A DNA stretch of 6,520 nt from an uncultured Verrucomicrobiota bacterium (GCA_903925515.1 CAIYFP010000441.1:1-6520), one strand, 5' to 3'; counted from the stretch's first letter, positions 1-6,504 are shown. Numbers and translations are program-made. The notes: generated by a model from the sequence alone, not told the origin.

Positions 1-7
1 ACGCCTT

Positions 8-66
8 GCCCCGGGGCATTCTTGGAGCAACCAAACACCAGCGATTTGTGAGACACGACACTAGGC
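8..66 (+). repeat. Left copy of the cassette-flanking inverted repeat
   Basis: Two adjoining blocks. Block A, 8-32, is the exact reverse complement of 6480-6504 (25/25). Block B, 33-66, matches the reverse complement of 6373-6406 at 31 of 34 positions. Blocks A and B touch directly here, whereas the right copy has 73 bases between them. Block A contains the 10-base palindrome GCCCCGGGGC at its outer edge. No gene is seen between this repeat and the end of speD at 189. Confidence 0.92.
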
Positions 67-122
67 TTGGCCCCCCCGAATCCCCGCGCGGCCTTCCCTG
101 CGCCCAAAGCAAGGCCGACGGC

Positions 123-170
123 GGATCAACCCTGACGGCCCCATCCCCCCATGGCGCCATGGCTTGATCC
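123..170 (-). terminator. Possible stem-loop after the last gene
   Basis: About 20 bases past the speD stop, the minus strand has 7-base complementary arms (GGATCAA at 123-129, TTGATCC at 164-170) enclosing a perfect 14-base palindrome, CCATGGCGCCATGG, at 149-162. There is no T-run after it, so it is not a classical intrinsic terminator. It might be a 3' processing or stability hairpin, or chance in GC-rich DNA. Confidence 0.3.
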
Positions 171-188
171 ATGACATGCCTCCCATGC

Positions 189-554
189 CTATCCTCGGCT
201 TGCGGTCGTCGTCGGCCCGCGTCGAAGCCGCGTCATGCTCGCATGCCGCGCCCCAAACGCCTCCCGCAGGTGACGCCTCACCGCCGCCGCGCTCAGCCGC
301 GGGCTGCATGAGAACACGTCCACCGCCGCGTACCCGTGCTCCGGCCACGTATGGACCGAGAGGTGCGACTCCGCGATCACCACCACGCCGCTCACCCCCC
401 ATGGGCTGAAGGCATGGAACACCGACTTCACCACCGTGCCGCCCGCCAGCCGCGCGGCTTCCAACATCGCCCCGCGCACCCCGCGGACCTTGCCAAGCCG
501 CCCGGCATCACAGCCGCTCAGCTCAATCAGCGCATGCCATCCCAGCGTCTTCAT
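189..554 (-). CDS. speD: S-adenosylmethionine decarboxylase proenzyme, prokaryotic type
   Basis: Predicted 121-residue proenzyme, close to the family's usual 120-135. It self-cleaves into beta and alpha chains to form the pyruvoyl cofactor, then decarboxylates SAM to give the aminopropyl donor. Cleavage is expected between E62 and S63 in AESHLSVHTWPEHG; S63 becomes the pyruvoyl group. S55 and H68 (processing) and C83 (catalytic) sit at the same numbers as I recall for the Thermotoga maritima enzyme. The usual serine two positions before S63 is alanine here, a mild change. The start (MKTLGWHALIEL) matches the family N-terminus and overlaps the upstream stop by ATGA. A GGGAGG at 571-566, 11 bases upstream, can serve as ribosome-binding site, and a GGAGG sits only 1 base before the ATG. 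In-frame sequence upstream of 554 belongs to the flavoprotein gene in another frame. It should supply decarboxylated SAM to the membrane aminopropyltransferase of the same run. Confidence 0.96.
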   Translation of the reverse strand: MKTLGWHALIELSGCDAGRLGKVRGVRGAMLEAARLAGGTVVKSVFHAFSPWGVSGVVVIAESHLSVHTWPEHGYAAVDVFSCSPRLSAAAVRRHLREAFGARHASMTRLRRGPTTTASRG

Positions 555-2206
555 GCCTCCGCAAGCCTCCCAAGGATCCCGCGCGCCGCCCGCAATCCCT
601 GCGCGTGCGCCTCCTCGAAGATCGAGATGCCCGCATGGTCCGTGTGCGCCAGCCACACCCGTTCCCCCACCCGTGCATCCCCGCGCCGTCCCCCGCCCCA
701 CACCGTTCCCGGCACCGGCGTCACCATTCCGTGGCCCCACACCCGCGCGTCCAACCGTCGCGTGGCCGAGGCAAGCCCGGGATGCGCCCGTCCAAGGTCC
801 TCCATCACAAGGTCCCGGACCTCCGCCCATGACCAACCCGCGGCCTCGCGCCGGGCCGTCGTCGCGTCCACATGGTCCAAGGGCAGGTAATACGTGAGCA
901 CCCTGCCGTCATGGACGCGCCTCAGGGACTGGTGGTTGGCCACCACGTAGCCAAGGCCGCGCCCCTCGTACAGCACGTTGTCCCATGACAACGGCGCGCC
1001 ACGCCCCGAAGGCACCTTCTCCACCCAAAGGTTCGCCACCAACCACGGCGCATGCACCTGCCCGGGCCATGCTCCCGGCCCATGCCCGCCAAGGAGCCTC
1101 GAAGCCACGAACGACGGCACCGCCAGCACCACGTGCCGCGCACGCCAGCCCATCGCCACCTTCCCCGCCACGTTCCAAGCTTCCACGCGCACCCGGTCGC
1201 CCTCGTCCTCGACCCGTGTCGCCATCATTCCCCGCATCGCCCAGCCCCTCGCCTCCACGGGCTCGCGCAGCCTTCCCGCCAGCCATGCGTTGCCCTCCGG
1301 CCATGTCAGCACCGCGTTCCCGTCCGCGTTCGCCGCCGCCCCGTCCCGCGACGCGAAGTAATGAATCCCCGCCCACGCGCTCACCTCGCTCGCGCCCATC
1401 CCGAAGTCGTCCCGGCAGCAATAGTTCACGTACCAGCGCAACGCCGCGCCCCGGAACCCCTCGCGATCCAGCCATGACGCAAACGTTTCCCCGTCCAGCC
1501 CGCGCCACCTCGCGTCCGTGCTGCTCGCATCCAACGGGATGGCAAACGCCCTGCGTCCGTCGGAGCCCCGCGCCCTCCGGAAGCCCTCCATCCGCCCGAG
1601 GAACGCCGCGATTTCGTCCCGTTCACCCCTCGAAACCCCAAGCTGCGGCACCAGCCCGTCCTGCCAGCGCCCGTGCAGGAACAACCGCTCCTCCGGGTCA
1701 TGGCACAACCATTCCTCCCGGTACACCGGCCGTCCCCCAGTCCCCTCGCCCGTCACCACCCCAAGCTCGCGAAACAACCCCAGCAAGTCCGCCGCGTCCG
1801 CCCCGGGCACGGGCACGTAATGCGCGCCCCAGGGATGGCCCGTGCCGCCCATCACCCCGCCCGACGCGTTGCCACCAAGGTCCCCGGCCAGCTCCAGCAC
1901 GCGCACCGTCCACCCCGGCCGACGCACCAGCTCGCGCGCCGCCACCAACCCCGACACGCCCCCGCCCACCACCACCACGTCCACCTCCTCGAACGCGCCC
2001 GGCACCGGCCGATGCCCGTCCCTCCAACGATGGCCTGCGTCCATCCCCGGCCTCGACAATGTCCCCTCTATGCGCCGCGCCGGACGGCACGCCGTCGCCA
2101 TGCACGCCGCAACGCCCAGCCCGGAGGCCATGAACCGCCGACGCGAAACCCCCGCGCACGCCCCGTCTCGCGCCACGGAGCCCGAAGGTTGGATACCCGT
2201 TGCCAT
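551..2206 (-). CDS. Tat-exported FAD-dependent amine oxidase-like lipoprotein
   Basis: Predicted 551-residue flavoprotein. The N-terminus has a twin-arginine motif SRRRFM at 21-26, a hydrophobic stretch at 27-39 and a cysteine at C40 preceded by A-T-A. It is probably exported folded with its cofactor and possibly lipid-anchored outside the cytoplasmic membrane; the lipobox is not ideal. The FAD-binding Rossmann motif follows: D76 and the GGGVSG at 81-86, E105 as the ribose-binding acidic residue, then GDLGGN at 108-113. The C-terminal part at 517-544 (HTDHAG, then EEAHAQG and AA) resembles the closing FAD-contact region of flavin amine oxidases and NAD(P)-binding FAD oxidoreductases. It starts 6 bases after the aminopropyltransferase stop and its TGA overlaps the speD ATG. 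Oxidation of a polyamine or an aminopropylated product is a reasonable guess from context. Substrate is unknown, and a desaturase- or dehydrogenase-type reaction is equally possible. Confidence 0.85.
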   Translation of the reverse strand: MATGIQPSGSVARDGACAGVSRRRFMASGLGVAACMATACRPARRIEGTLSRPGMDAGHRWRDGHRPVPGAFEEVDVVVVGGGVSGLVAARELVRRPGWTVRVLELAGDLGGNASGGVMGGTGHPWGAHYVPVPGADAADLLGLFRELGVVTGEGTGGRPVYREEWLCHDPEERLFLHGRWQDGLVPQLGVSRGERDEIAAFLGRMEGFRRARGSDGRRAFAIPLDASSTDARWRGLDGETFASWLDREGFRGAALRWYVNYCCRDDFGMGASEVSAWAGIHYFASRDGAAANADGNAVLTWPEGNAWLAGRLREPVEARGWAMRGMMATRVEDEGDRVRVEAWNVAGKVAMGWRARHVVLAVPSFVASRLLGGHGPGAWPGQVHAPWLVANLWVEKVPSGRGAPLSWDNVLYEGRGLGYVVANHQSLRRVHDGRVLTYYLPLDHVDATTARREAAGWSWAEVRDLVMEDLGRAHPGLASATRRLDARVWGHGMVTPVPGTVWGGGRRGDARVGERVWLAHTDHAGISIFEEAHAQGLRAARGILGRLAEA

Positions 2207-2212
2207 GCCCGC

Positions 2213-3727
2213 TCAATGCCCCGTCGCCCGCGCCCAGTCCTCCTCAAAGTACCGGACCAACGCTTGGTTGTTGAGCTGGTTGGGCTCCGTCGCCACGCGC
2301 GCCATGTCCGGCGGGAACTCGCGCATCGACCGCAGCGTCTCCGCCGTCACGAACCTCAGCCCGCCCGGCAGGCGCGCCTCCTCCGCCATGCGCCCCCGCG
2401 ACGCAAGAATGAAGCCCCACTCTCCAAAGCTCGGCACGTAGGCATGGTACGGCTCGGTCTCGAATCCGGACGCACGCAGCGTCGCGTCGATGCACCAGAA
2501 CGCCCGCCGCGCCGCCCATGGCGACGTGCACTGGACGACCAACGCGCCGTCCGCCGCCAGCACGCGCCCCAGACGCCGGTAGAACGTCGTCGTGTACAGC
2601 TTCCCAAGCCCGAAGCTCGAAGGGTCCGGGAAGTCCACGACCACGAAGTCATACGTCCCCTGCGGACGCTCGAGCCACGCGAACGCGTCCTCGTTCAGCA
2701 CCGTCACCTTGCCGGAATCAAGGGACCCGCCGTTCAACTCCCGCAGCATCGGCTGGGACCCAAAAAGCCGCGTCATCGCAGGGTCAAGGTCCACCAGCGT
2801 CACCGTCTCCACGCCCGGGTGCCGCAGCACCTCCCGGATCGCAAGGCCGTCGCCGCCCCCGAGCACGAGCACGCGGCGCGCCATGGGCAATCGCGACAAC
2901 CCCGGGTGCACCAACGCCTCATGGTACCGGTACTCGTCGCGCGAGCTGAACTGCAGGTTGCCGTTGAGATGAAGCCGCAGGTCCCCAGCCCCGCGCGTCA
3001 GCACGATGCGCTGGTACGGCGTGGACACGGCGTGCACGACCGGGTCGGCGTACATCTGGGCCTCCGACCATGACAAGATCCGCCCCGAGAACGCCATGCC
3101 AGCAAGGAGGACGGCCACCAGCGCGACCCCGGCCCAGCGCGTGGCGACCGCCCAGCGCCCCCGCAACTGGAGCACGTGCGCCGTCATCAGCGCCACGAGC
3201 ACGTTGAACACCCCGAACAGGCACGACGCCCGGATCAACCCAAGGCGCGGCACCAGCACCAGCGGGAACAGCAACGAGGCCAGCAACGCCCCCACGTAGT
3301 CGAACGTGAACACCTTCGCGACAAGGTCGTTGAAGGCTAGGCGGTCCTTCAGGATGCGCAGCAGCAACGGGATCTCCAGCCCCACCAGCGTCCCCACCAG
3401 CAGGATCATCCCGTACAACGCCGGCCGAAACGCATCCACGTGCGGGAACAACGCAAACAACAACGCCGCCGAGCCCCCGCCCACCAGCCCCACCAGTAGC
3501 TGCACGTGCACGAACAAGCGCGCCTCGTTCCGACGCACGAACCCGGACAACCACGACCCCACCCCCATCGCGAACAGGTACACCCCGATCACCGTCGAGA
3601 ACTGCGTGACCGAATCCCCCAGCAGGTACGACGCCAGCGTGCCCGCCACCAGCTCGTAGATCAGGCCGCACGTCGCGATGACAAAGACGCTCGCCAGCAA
3701 CAGCAGGCGCGTCGCGCGCTCGTTCAT
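2213..3727 (-). CDS. speE: Membrane-fused polyamine aminopropyltransferase (spermidine synthase-like)
   Basis: Predicted 504-residue enzyme that would transfer the aminopropyl group of decarboxylated SAM to an amine. Residues 1-215 are hydrophobic, with about seven helices (roughly 8-36, 43-62, 72-95, 102-125, 140-160, 163-185, 197-213). Residues 225-440 form a spermidine synthase fold: YQRI at 238-241, the DEYRYHE substrate-binding stretch at 264-270, the nucleotide-binding GGGDG at 290-294, the acidic pair D313/D315, N345-E-D, and DFPDP at 365-369, whose D365 corresponds to the usual catalytic aspartate, with D368 also kept. An extra C-terminal region at about 445-504 follows. Membrane-fused spermidine synthases of about 500 residues are a known group. 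The enzyme looks intact. The start has a GAGG 5 bases upstream. Whether the acceptor is putrescine cannot be read from sequence; another amine is possible. The speE symbol reflects the catalytic domain, not orthology to soluble SpeE. Confidence 0.9.
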   Translation of the reverse strand: MNERATRLLLLASVFVIATCGLIYELVAGTLASYLLGDSVTQFSTVIGVYLFAMGVGSWLSGFVRRNEARLFVHVQLLVGLVGGGSAALLFALFPHVDAFRPALYGMILLVGTLVGLEIPLLLRILKDRLAFNDLVAKVFTFDYVGALLASLLFPLVLVPRLGLIRASCLFGVFNVLVALMTAHVLQLRGRWAVATRWAGVALVAVLLAGMAFSGRILSWSEAQMYADPVVHAVSTPYQRIVLTRGAGDLRLHLNGNLQFSSRDEYRYHEALVHPGLSRLPMARRVLVLGGGDGLAIREVLRHPGVETVTLVDLDPAMTRLFGSQPMLRELNGGSLDSGKVTVLNEDAFAWLERPQGTYDFVVVDFPDPSSFGLGKLYTTTFYRRLGRVLAADGALVVQCTSPWAARRAFWCIDATLRASGFETEPYHAYVPSFGEWGFILASRGRMAEEARLPGGLRFVTAETLRSMREFPPDMARVATEPNQLNNQALVRYFEEDWARATGH

Positions 3728-3734
3728 GCTCGCC

Positions 3735-3962
3735 TCACCCGTGCAGGCACGCCGCGACGATCAGGCTCATCCCGAGCGCAAGGAACCCGAAGAACACCGC
3801 CACCGCCGTGTTTCGCTTCTCCACGAGCTCCTTCCACAGGTCGCCCGGCGTCAGCTTGTCCACGATCCAGAAGCACAGCAGGAACGTGCACAGCCCCACC
3901 ACCGAGTAGATCACGCTGGCCGCCGCCAACCCCAGCACCCGTCCCATCTCAAGGTCTTTCAT
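3735..3962 (-). CDS. Single-unit DUF350 membrane protein
   Basis: Predicted 75-residue inner-membrane protein of the DUF350 family. It has two hydrophobic helices, about 9-34 and 52-72, joined by a charged loop. The family signature is visible: an aromatic and glycine-containing first helix, then F31-W-I-V-D-K-L-T-P-G-D-L-W, then K49-R-N-T-A-V-A with a glycine-rich second helix. Many DUF350 proteins, such as E. coli YjfL, carry two such units in about 130 residues; this one has one, so it may act as an oligomer. The ATG at 3962 is preferred, but a GTG at 3968 would add two residues and overlap the upstream stop. The next gene starts 7 bases after its stop. Function is unknown; the family often accompanies polyamine genes and DUF4178 genes, and a channel or membrane scaffold role is speculation. 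Confidence 0.82.
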   Translation of the reverse strand: MKDLEMGRVLGLAAASVIYSVVGLCTFLLCFWIVDKLTPGDLWKELVEKRNTAVAVFFGFLALGMSLIVAACLHG

Positions 3963-3964
3963 GG

Positions 3965-4111
3965 TCACTTGTGTTGCAGCCCCGGCGTGTACGACCGGAG
4001 GCTACCCGGCCCGCCATAGGCAAGCGGGCTGAACCCGTACCGGCTCGCCGCCGCAACCATGGCGGTCAACACCAGCCCGTACACCAGATACGCAGGGGTC
4101 CGCGGCTTCAT
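3965..4111 (-). CDS. Small single-helix membrane protein, 48 residues
   Basis: A short frame not matched to any family I know. It has a basic N-terminus (MKPRTP), one hydrophobic helix at about residues 7-22, and a Gly/Ser/Pro/Tyr-containing tail of about 25 residues that would lie outside the cytoplasm if positive-inside holds. Support for it being real: it fills most of the interval between the DUF4178 and DUF350 genes. Its TGA stop overlaps a possible GTG start of the DUF350 gene (GTGA) and lies two bases before that gene's ATG, so translational coupling is likely. It encodes a plausible membrane protein in a run of membrane proteins. A purine-rich GAAGGG lies about 10 bases upstream of the ATG as a weak ribosome-binding site. 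A structural subunit or regulator of the DUF350/DUF4178 complex would fit, but this is inference from position only. Confidence 0.6.
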   Translation of the reverse strand: MKPRTPAYLVYGLVLTAMVAAASRYGFSPLAYGGPGSLRSYTPGLQHK

Positions 4112-4204
4112 CCCGTCGGACCCTTCCCACGCGCTGCCTTCTCATGGCATGGCTTCATCTCGTCCTTGCTCCCTTCCTGCCCTTCCTTCATGCCGCCCGC
4201 CCCG

Positions 4205-6262
4205 TCACGCCACCGACGACAACGAGTCGTCCTCCCCGTCGTCCGCATCGTCCCCGGGACGTGCCTGGCCCGACGGCAGGAACCCGCTCACCGACCACCG
4301 CGCATGCTCGAACGACGCCTCGCGCGCCCATCGGTACACGGGATATGCCAGCAAGCCCGCCAACGCGAGCCAGACGTTCGACCAAATCATCACGTCCCGC
4401 CGCACCGACACCTGCACCGGCAGCTCCGGCAGGCTCGGCTCCATCGACGTCTCCATCACCAGCCGGTATCGCCCGGGCGGCACCGCGCCCAGCACCACCG
4501 AACGCCGCGTCTCCCCTTCCTGCCATGCCTCCCCGCCATCCACCCCGCTGTAGAAATCCACCCCCACCACGAACTCCCGCTCCACCCGCCCCGTTGTCAC
4601 GTCCACCAAGTCCCCCTCCACCTCCAGCCACCCGTTCGACACCGGCGCATCCAGCTCCACCTCCACCGCCTGCCGCCGGCTCCCCGTCAGCTCGAACGGC
4701 GGCCCCACCACCGCGCCGTTCGTCCCCGCGTCCACGGGCTGAAAGTTGCCGCGCCATGCCAGCTCGTTGTCCTTCCCCGCCGCCGCCATCAACGCCATGA
4801 CCAACGCCCCGCCCGCCAACGCCGGAAACAACCATCGCAACGTCCGCCCCTTCTCCCGGTGCGGGTTCGGCTGGTTCAGGTACACGCCCCATGGCTCCCG
4901 CGGCTCGCCCTCCAGCCCGAACGCCCCGTGCACCTCCGACCCCGCCACATACTCCCCACGCGACCAAGTCTCCTCCGTCAAGGCCCCGAACGTCTCCCTC
5001 GAAACCACCCAGGGCGGCGCCACGTAATCCTCCGTCCCCGCCTGCTCCCCGTGCCGCACCTGCCAATAAAACTCGCCCAGAACGTACGTCACCGTCGCCG
5101 TCCCTCGCGCGAACAACCGATGCTCCACCCCGCCCGCCGACGCCCTCCCGTCCACCACCCGCGGCGCCTCCAGCAGCATCTCCACGAACGACCAATGCCC
5201 TTGGTACGTCACCAGCCACCGGAACCCCTCGAACGGGTTGAACAGGAGGTACTCGTCCCATGTGTACCCCTCGCCGTCCCGCCGCCGCAGAAACCCAATG
5301 CACTCCCACTCCACCCCGCGCAACGTCCCGCGACGCCCGACCGGAATCTTGGCCACCACGTTCTTCTGCCGCTCCGCCGCCACCCCCACGCACCGCACGT
5401 CCGGATGGCTCGTGTCCAGCAACCCGCCGCAGCCCGCGCAGCTCGCCGTCATCGTCTGCCCCGCCGCACGCAACGCCATCGCCGCGCCGCACGACGGACA
5501 GTTCAACGCCCCCACACCCGCCGCCCCCGCGTCCGCCGCCCCGGCCGTCCATCCCGGCAACGGACGCAGGTTCTCGAACCCCAGCTCATGAAACGTGCAC
5601 GCCGTCCCAAGGAACACCCGGATGCCGTCCTCCGCGTACTCCACGTTCGCAAACCGCCGCCCCGGAGCCCCAAGGTCCCCGCTGATCGCCGCCCGGCCCG
5701 GGACCGCCACGAACGGAAGCGAGCCCTCGGACCCCAGCACCTCCGTCTGCTTCGTGTCCCGCACCAGGTAATCCTCGCCGCCAATCCGGACCCGAGCTCC
5801 CACCCCCAACGATTCCCGCCCCCGCACCAGCCGGGCGTCCAGCAAGGTCCAGTCCTCCCGTGACCCGGCCTCGTCCTGTTTCCCGCGCCACTCCTTGACC
5901 CCGGGCAGGTCGTCCGGCGGCGCCACCTCGATGCTCGCCATGTAGAACCCCTGCGCCTCCGCAACCCAGCCCCATGTCCCGTCGCCAAAGTCCGCGCACC
6001 ACTCGTTCCATGTGCCCTCCCGATACCCCACGCGCACACGCCCCACCAACGTGAACGCCTTCCCCTGCCATCTCCCGCGCGTGCCCACCTGCAACGGCGA
6101 GACGTCCGGCGGAAGCTGCGCCTGTTGCCCCATCCCCTCCACCGCCGCATCCCGCCGCACCACCGACGACCGGCAAAACCCGCACACCGCAAACACGGCA
6201 ATGGCCGACCCAAACGGCACCGGCGCGCCGCAGTTCGGACAGGGATGCGTGAAGGCGTACAT
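4205..6262 (-). CDS. Tandem DUF4178 membrane protein with two zinc ribbons
   Basis: Predicted 685-residue protein, first gene of the run; biochemical function unknown. Seen in order: a zinc ribbon (C8, C11, C27, C30); a first DUF4178 region at about 57-190 with the typical W-N-E-W and G-W-V-A-E-A-Q-G stretch near 85-105, followed by a beta-rich segment to about 235; a second zinc ribbon (C255, C258, C275, C278); a second DUF4178 region at about 305-450 (W335-D-E-Y, then R348-W-L); a transmembrane helix at 476-495; a beta-rich, probably extracytoplasmic domain at 500-620; a second helix at 627-644; and a short tail ending in an acidic stretch. The start chosen puts the first CPNCG near the N-terminus, as is usual for zinc-ribbon DUF4178 proteins. 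A GGGAGG lies at 6281-6276, 13 bases upstream, which is rather far. The frame stays open upstream to 6490, but that part runs through the flanking repeat and resembles no domain. A role as cytoplasmic sensor or scaffold anchored to the membrane is inference. Confidence 0.85.
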   Translation of the reverse strand: MYAFTHPCPNCGAPVPFGSAIAVFAVCGFCRSSVVRRDAAVEGMGQQAQLPPDVSPLQVGTRGRWQGKAFTLVGRVRVGYREGTWNEWCADFGDGTWGWVAEAQGFYMASIEVAPPDDLPGVKEWRGKQDEAGSREDWTLLDARLVRGRESLGVGARVRIGGEDYLVRDTKQTEVLGSEGSLPFVAVPGRAAISGDLGAPGRRFANVEYAEDGIRVFLGTACTFHELGFENLRPLPGWTAGAADAGAAGVGALNCPSCGAAMALRAAGQTMTASCAGCGGLLDTSHPDVRCVGVAAERQKNVVAKIPVGRRGTLRGVEWECIGFLRRRDGEGYTWDEYLLFNPFEGFRWLVTYQGHWSFVEMLLEAPRVVDGRASAGGVEHRLFARGTATVTYVLGEFYWQVRHGEQAGTEDYVAPPWVVSRETFGALTEETWSRGEYVAGSEVHGAFGLEGEPREPWGVYLNQPNPHREKGRTLRWLFPALAGGALVMALMAAAGKDNELAWRGNFQPVDAGTNGAVVGPPFELTGSRRQAVEVELDAPVSNGWLEVEGDLVDVTTGRVEREFVVGVDFYSGVDGGEAWQEGETRRSVVLGAVPPGRYRLVMETSMEPSLPELPVQVSVRRDVMIWSNVWLALAGLLAYPVYRWAREASFEHARWSVSGFLPSGQARPGDDADDGEDDSLSSVA

Positions 6263-6372
6263 CGAGCGCCGGCGGCCTCCCGCCGGGTGCCCGACGCTAC
6301 CGGGGAACTCGCCGATTGCCAGCCCCTCCTCGCCGCCCCTGCGCAGCGATCGAGGCGTGGCCCAGATCACCG
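6263..6372 (-). promoter_or_regulatory. Leader region of the six-gene run
   Basis: This 110-base interval between the right repeat and the first start codon is the only substantial non-coding stretch upstream of the run, so the main promoter probably lies here or within the repeat. I see no convincing -35/-10 pair and no operator-like palindrome. The only recognisable signal is GGGAGG at 6281-6276 as a candidate ribosome-binding site. Confidence 0.3.
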
Positions 6373-6504
6373 GGCTAGTGTCGTGTCTCGCAAATGGCTG
6401 GTGTTTCGCCGCGAGGGATTTTCGCGTCCAACGAGGAGCGAGCCACGACGTGGGACGCGAAAAGAGCCGCGGCCCTTCGGGTTGCTCCAAGAATGCCCCG
6501 GGGC
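6373..6504 (-). repeat. Right copy of the cassette-flanking inverted repeat
   Basis: Block B at 6373-6406 and block A at 6480-6504 mirror the left repeat in inverted orientation. Between them lie 73 bases (6407-6479) that are absent from the left copy. The copy begins about 110 bases upstream of the first gene's start. The matching bases outside the repeat amount to no more than two, so no target-site duplication is visible in this window. Confidence 0.92.
6408..6473. repeat. Long imperfect hairpin inside the right repeat
   Basis: An outer 6-base stem (GCCGCG 6408-6413 with CGCGGC 6468-6473) and an inner perfect 11-base stem (TTTTCGCGTCC 6419-6429 with GGACGCGAAAA 6453-6463) enclose a 23-base loop. 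Size and symmetry are like a REP- or MITE-type palindromic element. It could also act as a bidirectional transcription barrier upstream of the gene run; neither can be settled from one copy. Confidence 0.75.

Noticed and set aside
149..162. Restriction-type palindrome CCATGGCGCCATGG as a specific operator
   Set aside because: CATGG-like strings are common throughout this window because of codon and base bias, so the palindrome alone does not support a named regulator site.
555..836. Upstream in-frame extension of speD
   Set aside because: It lies wholly inside the flavoprotein gene, is low-complexity Gly/Ala-rich, and the family's conserved N-terminus begins at the ATG at 554.
1673..3073. 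Plus-strand open frame of 466 codons
   Set aside because: Also an Arg/Pro/His-rich antisense shadow, crossing the aminopropyltransferase and flavoprotein genes.
3506..5863. Very long plus-strand open frame (785 codons) opposite several genes
   Set aside because: Its product is dominated by Arg, Pro and His with no recognisable motif, and it lies antisense to genes with clear catalytic or structural motifs. It is a GC-bias shadow.
6263..6490. In-frame N-terminal extension of the DUF4178 gene by 76 residues
   Set aside because: It reads through the flanking repeat and hairpin, shows no domain, and the zinc ribbon beginning near 6262 matches the normal N-terminus of the family. The open frame is expected in GC-rich DNA with few stops.
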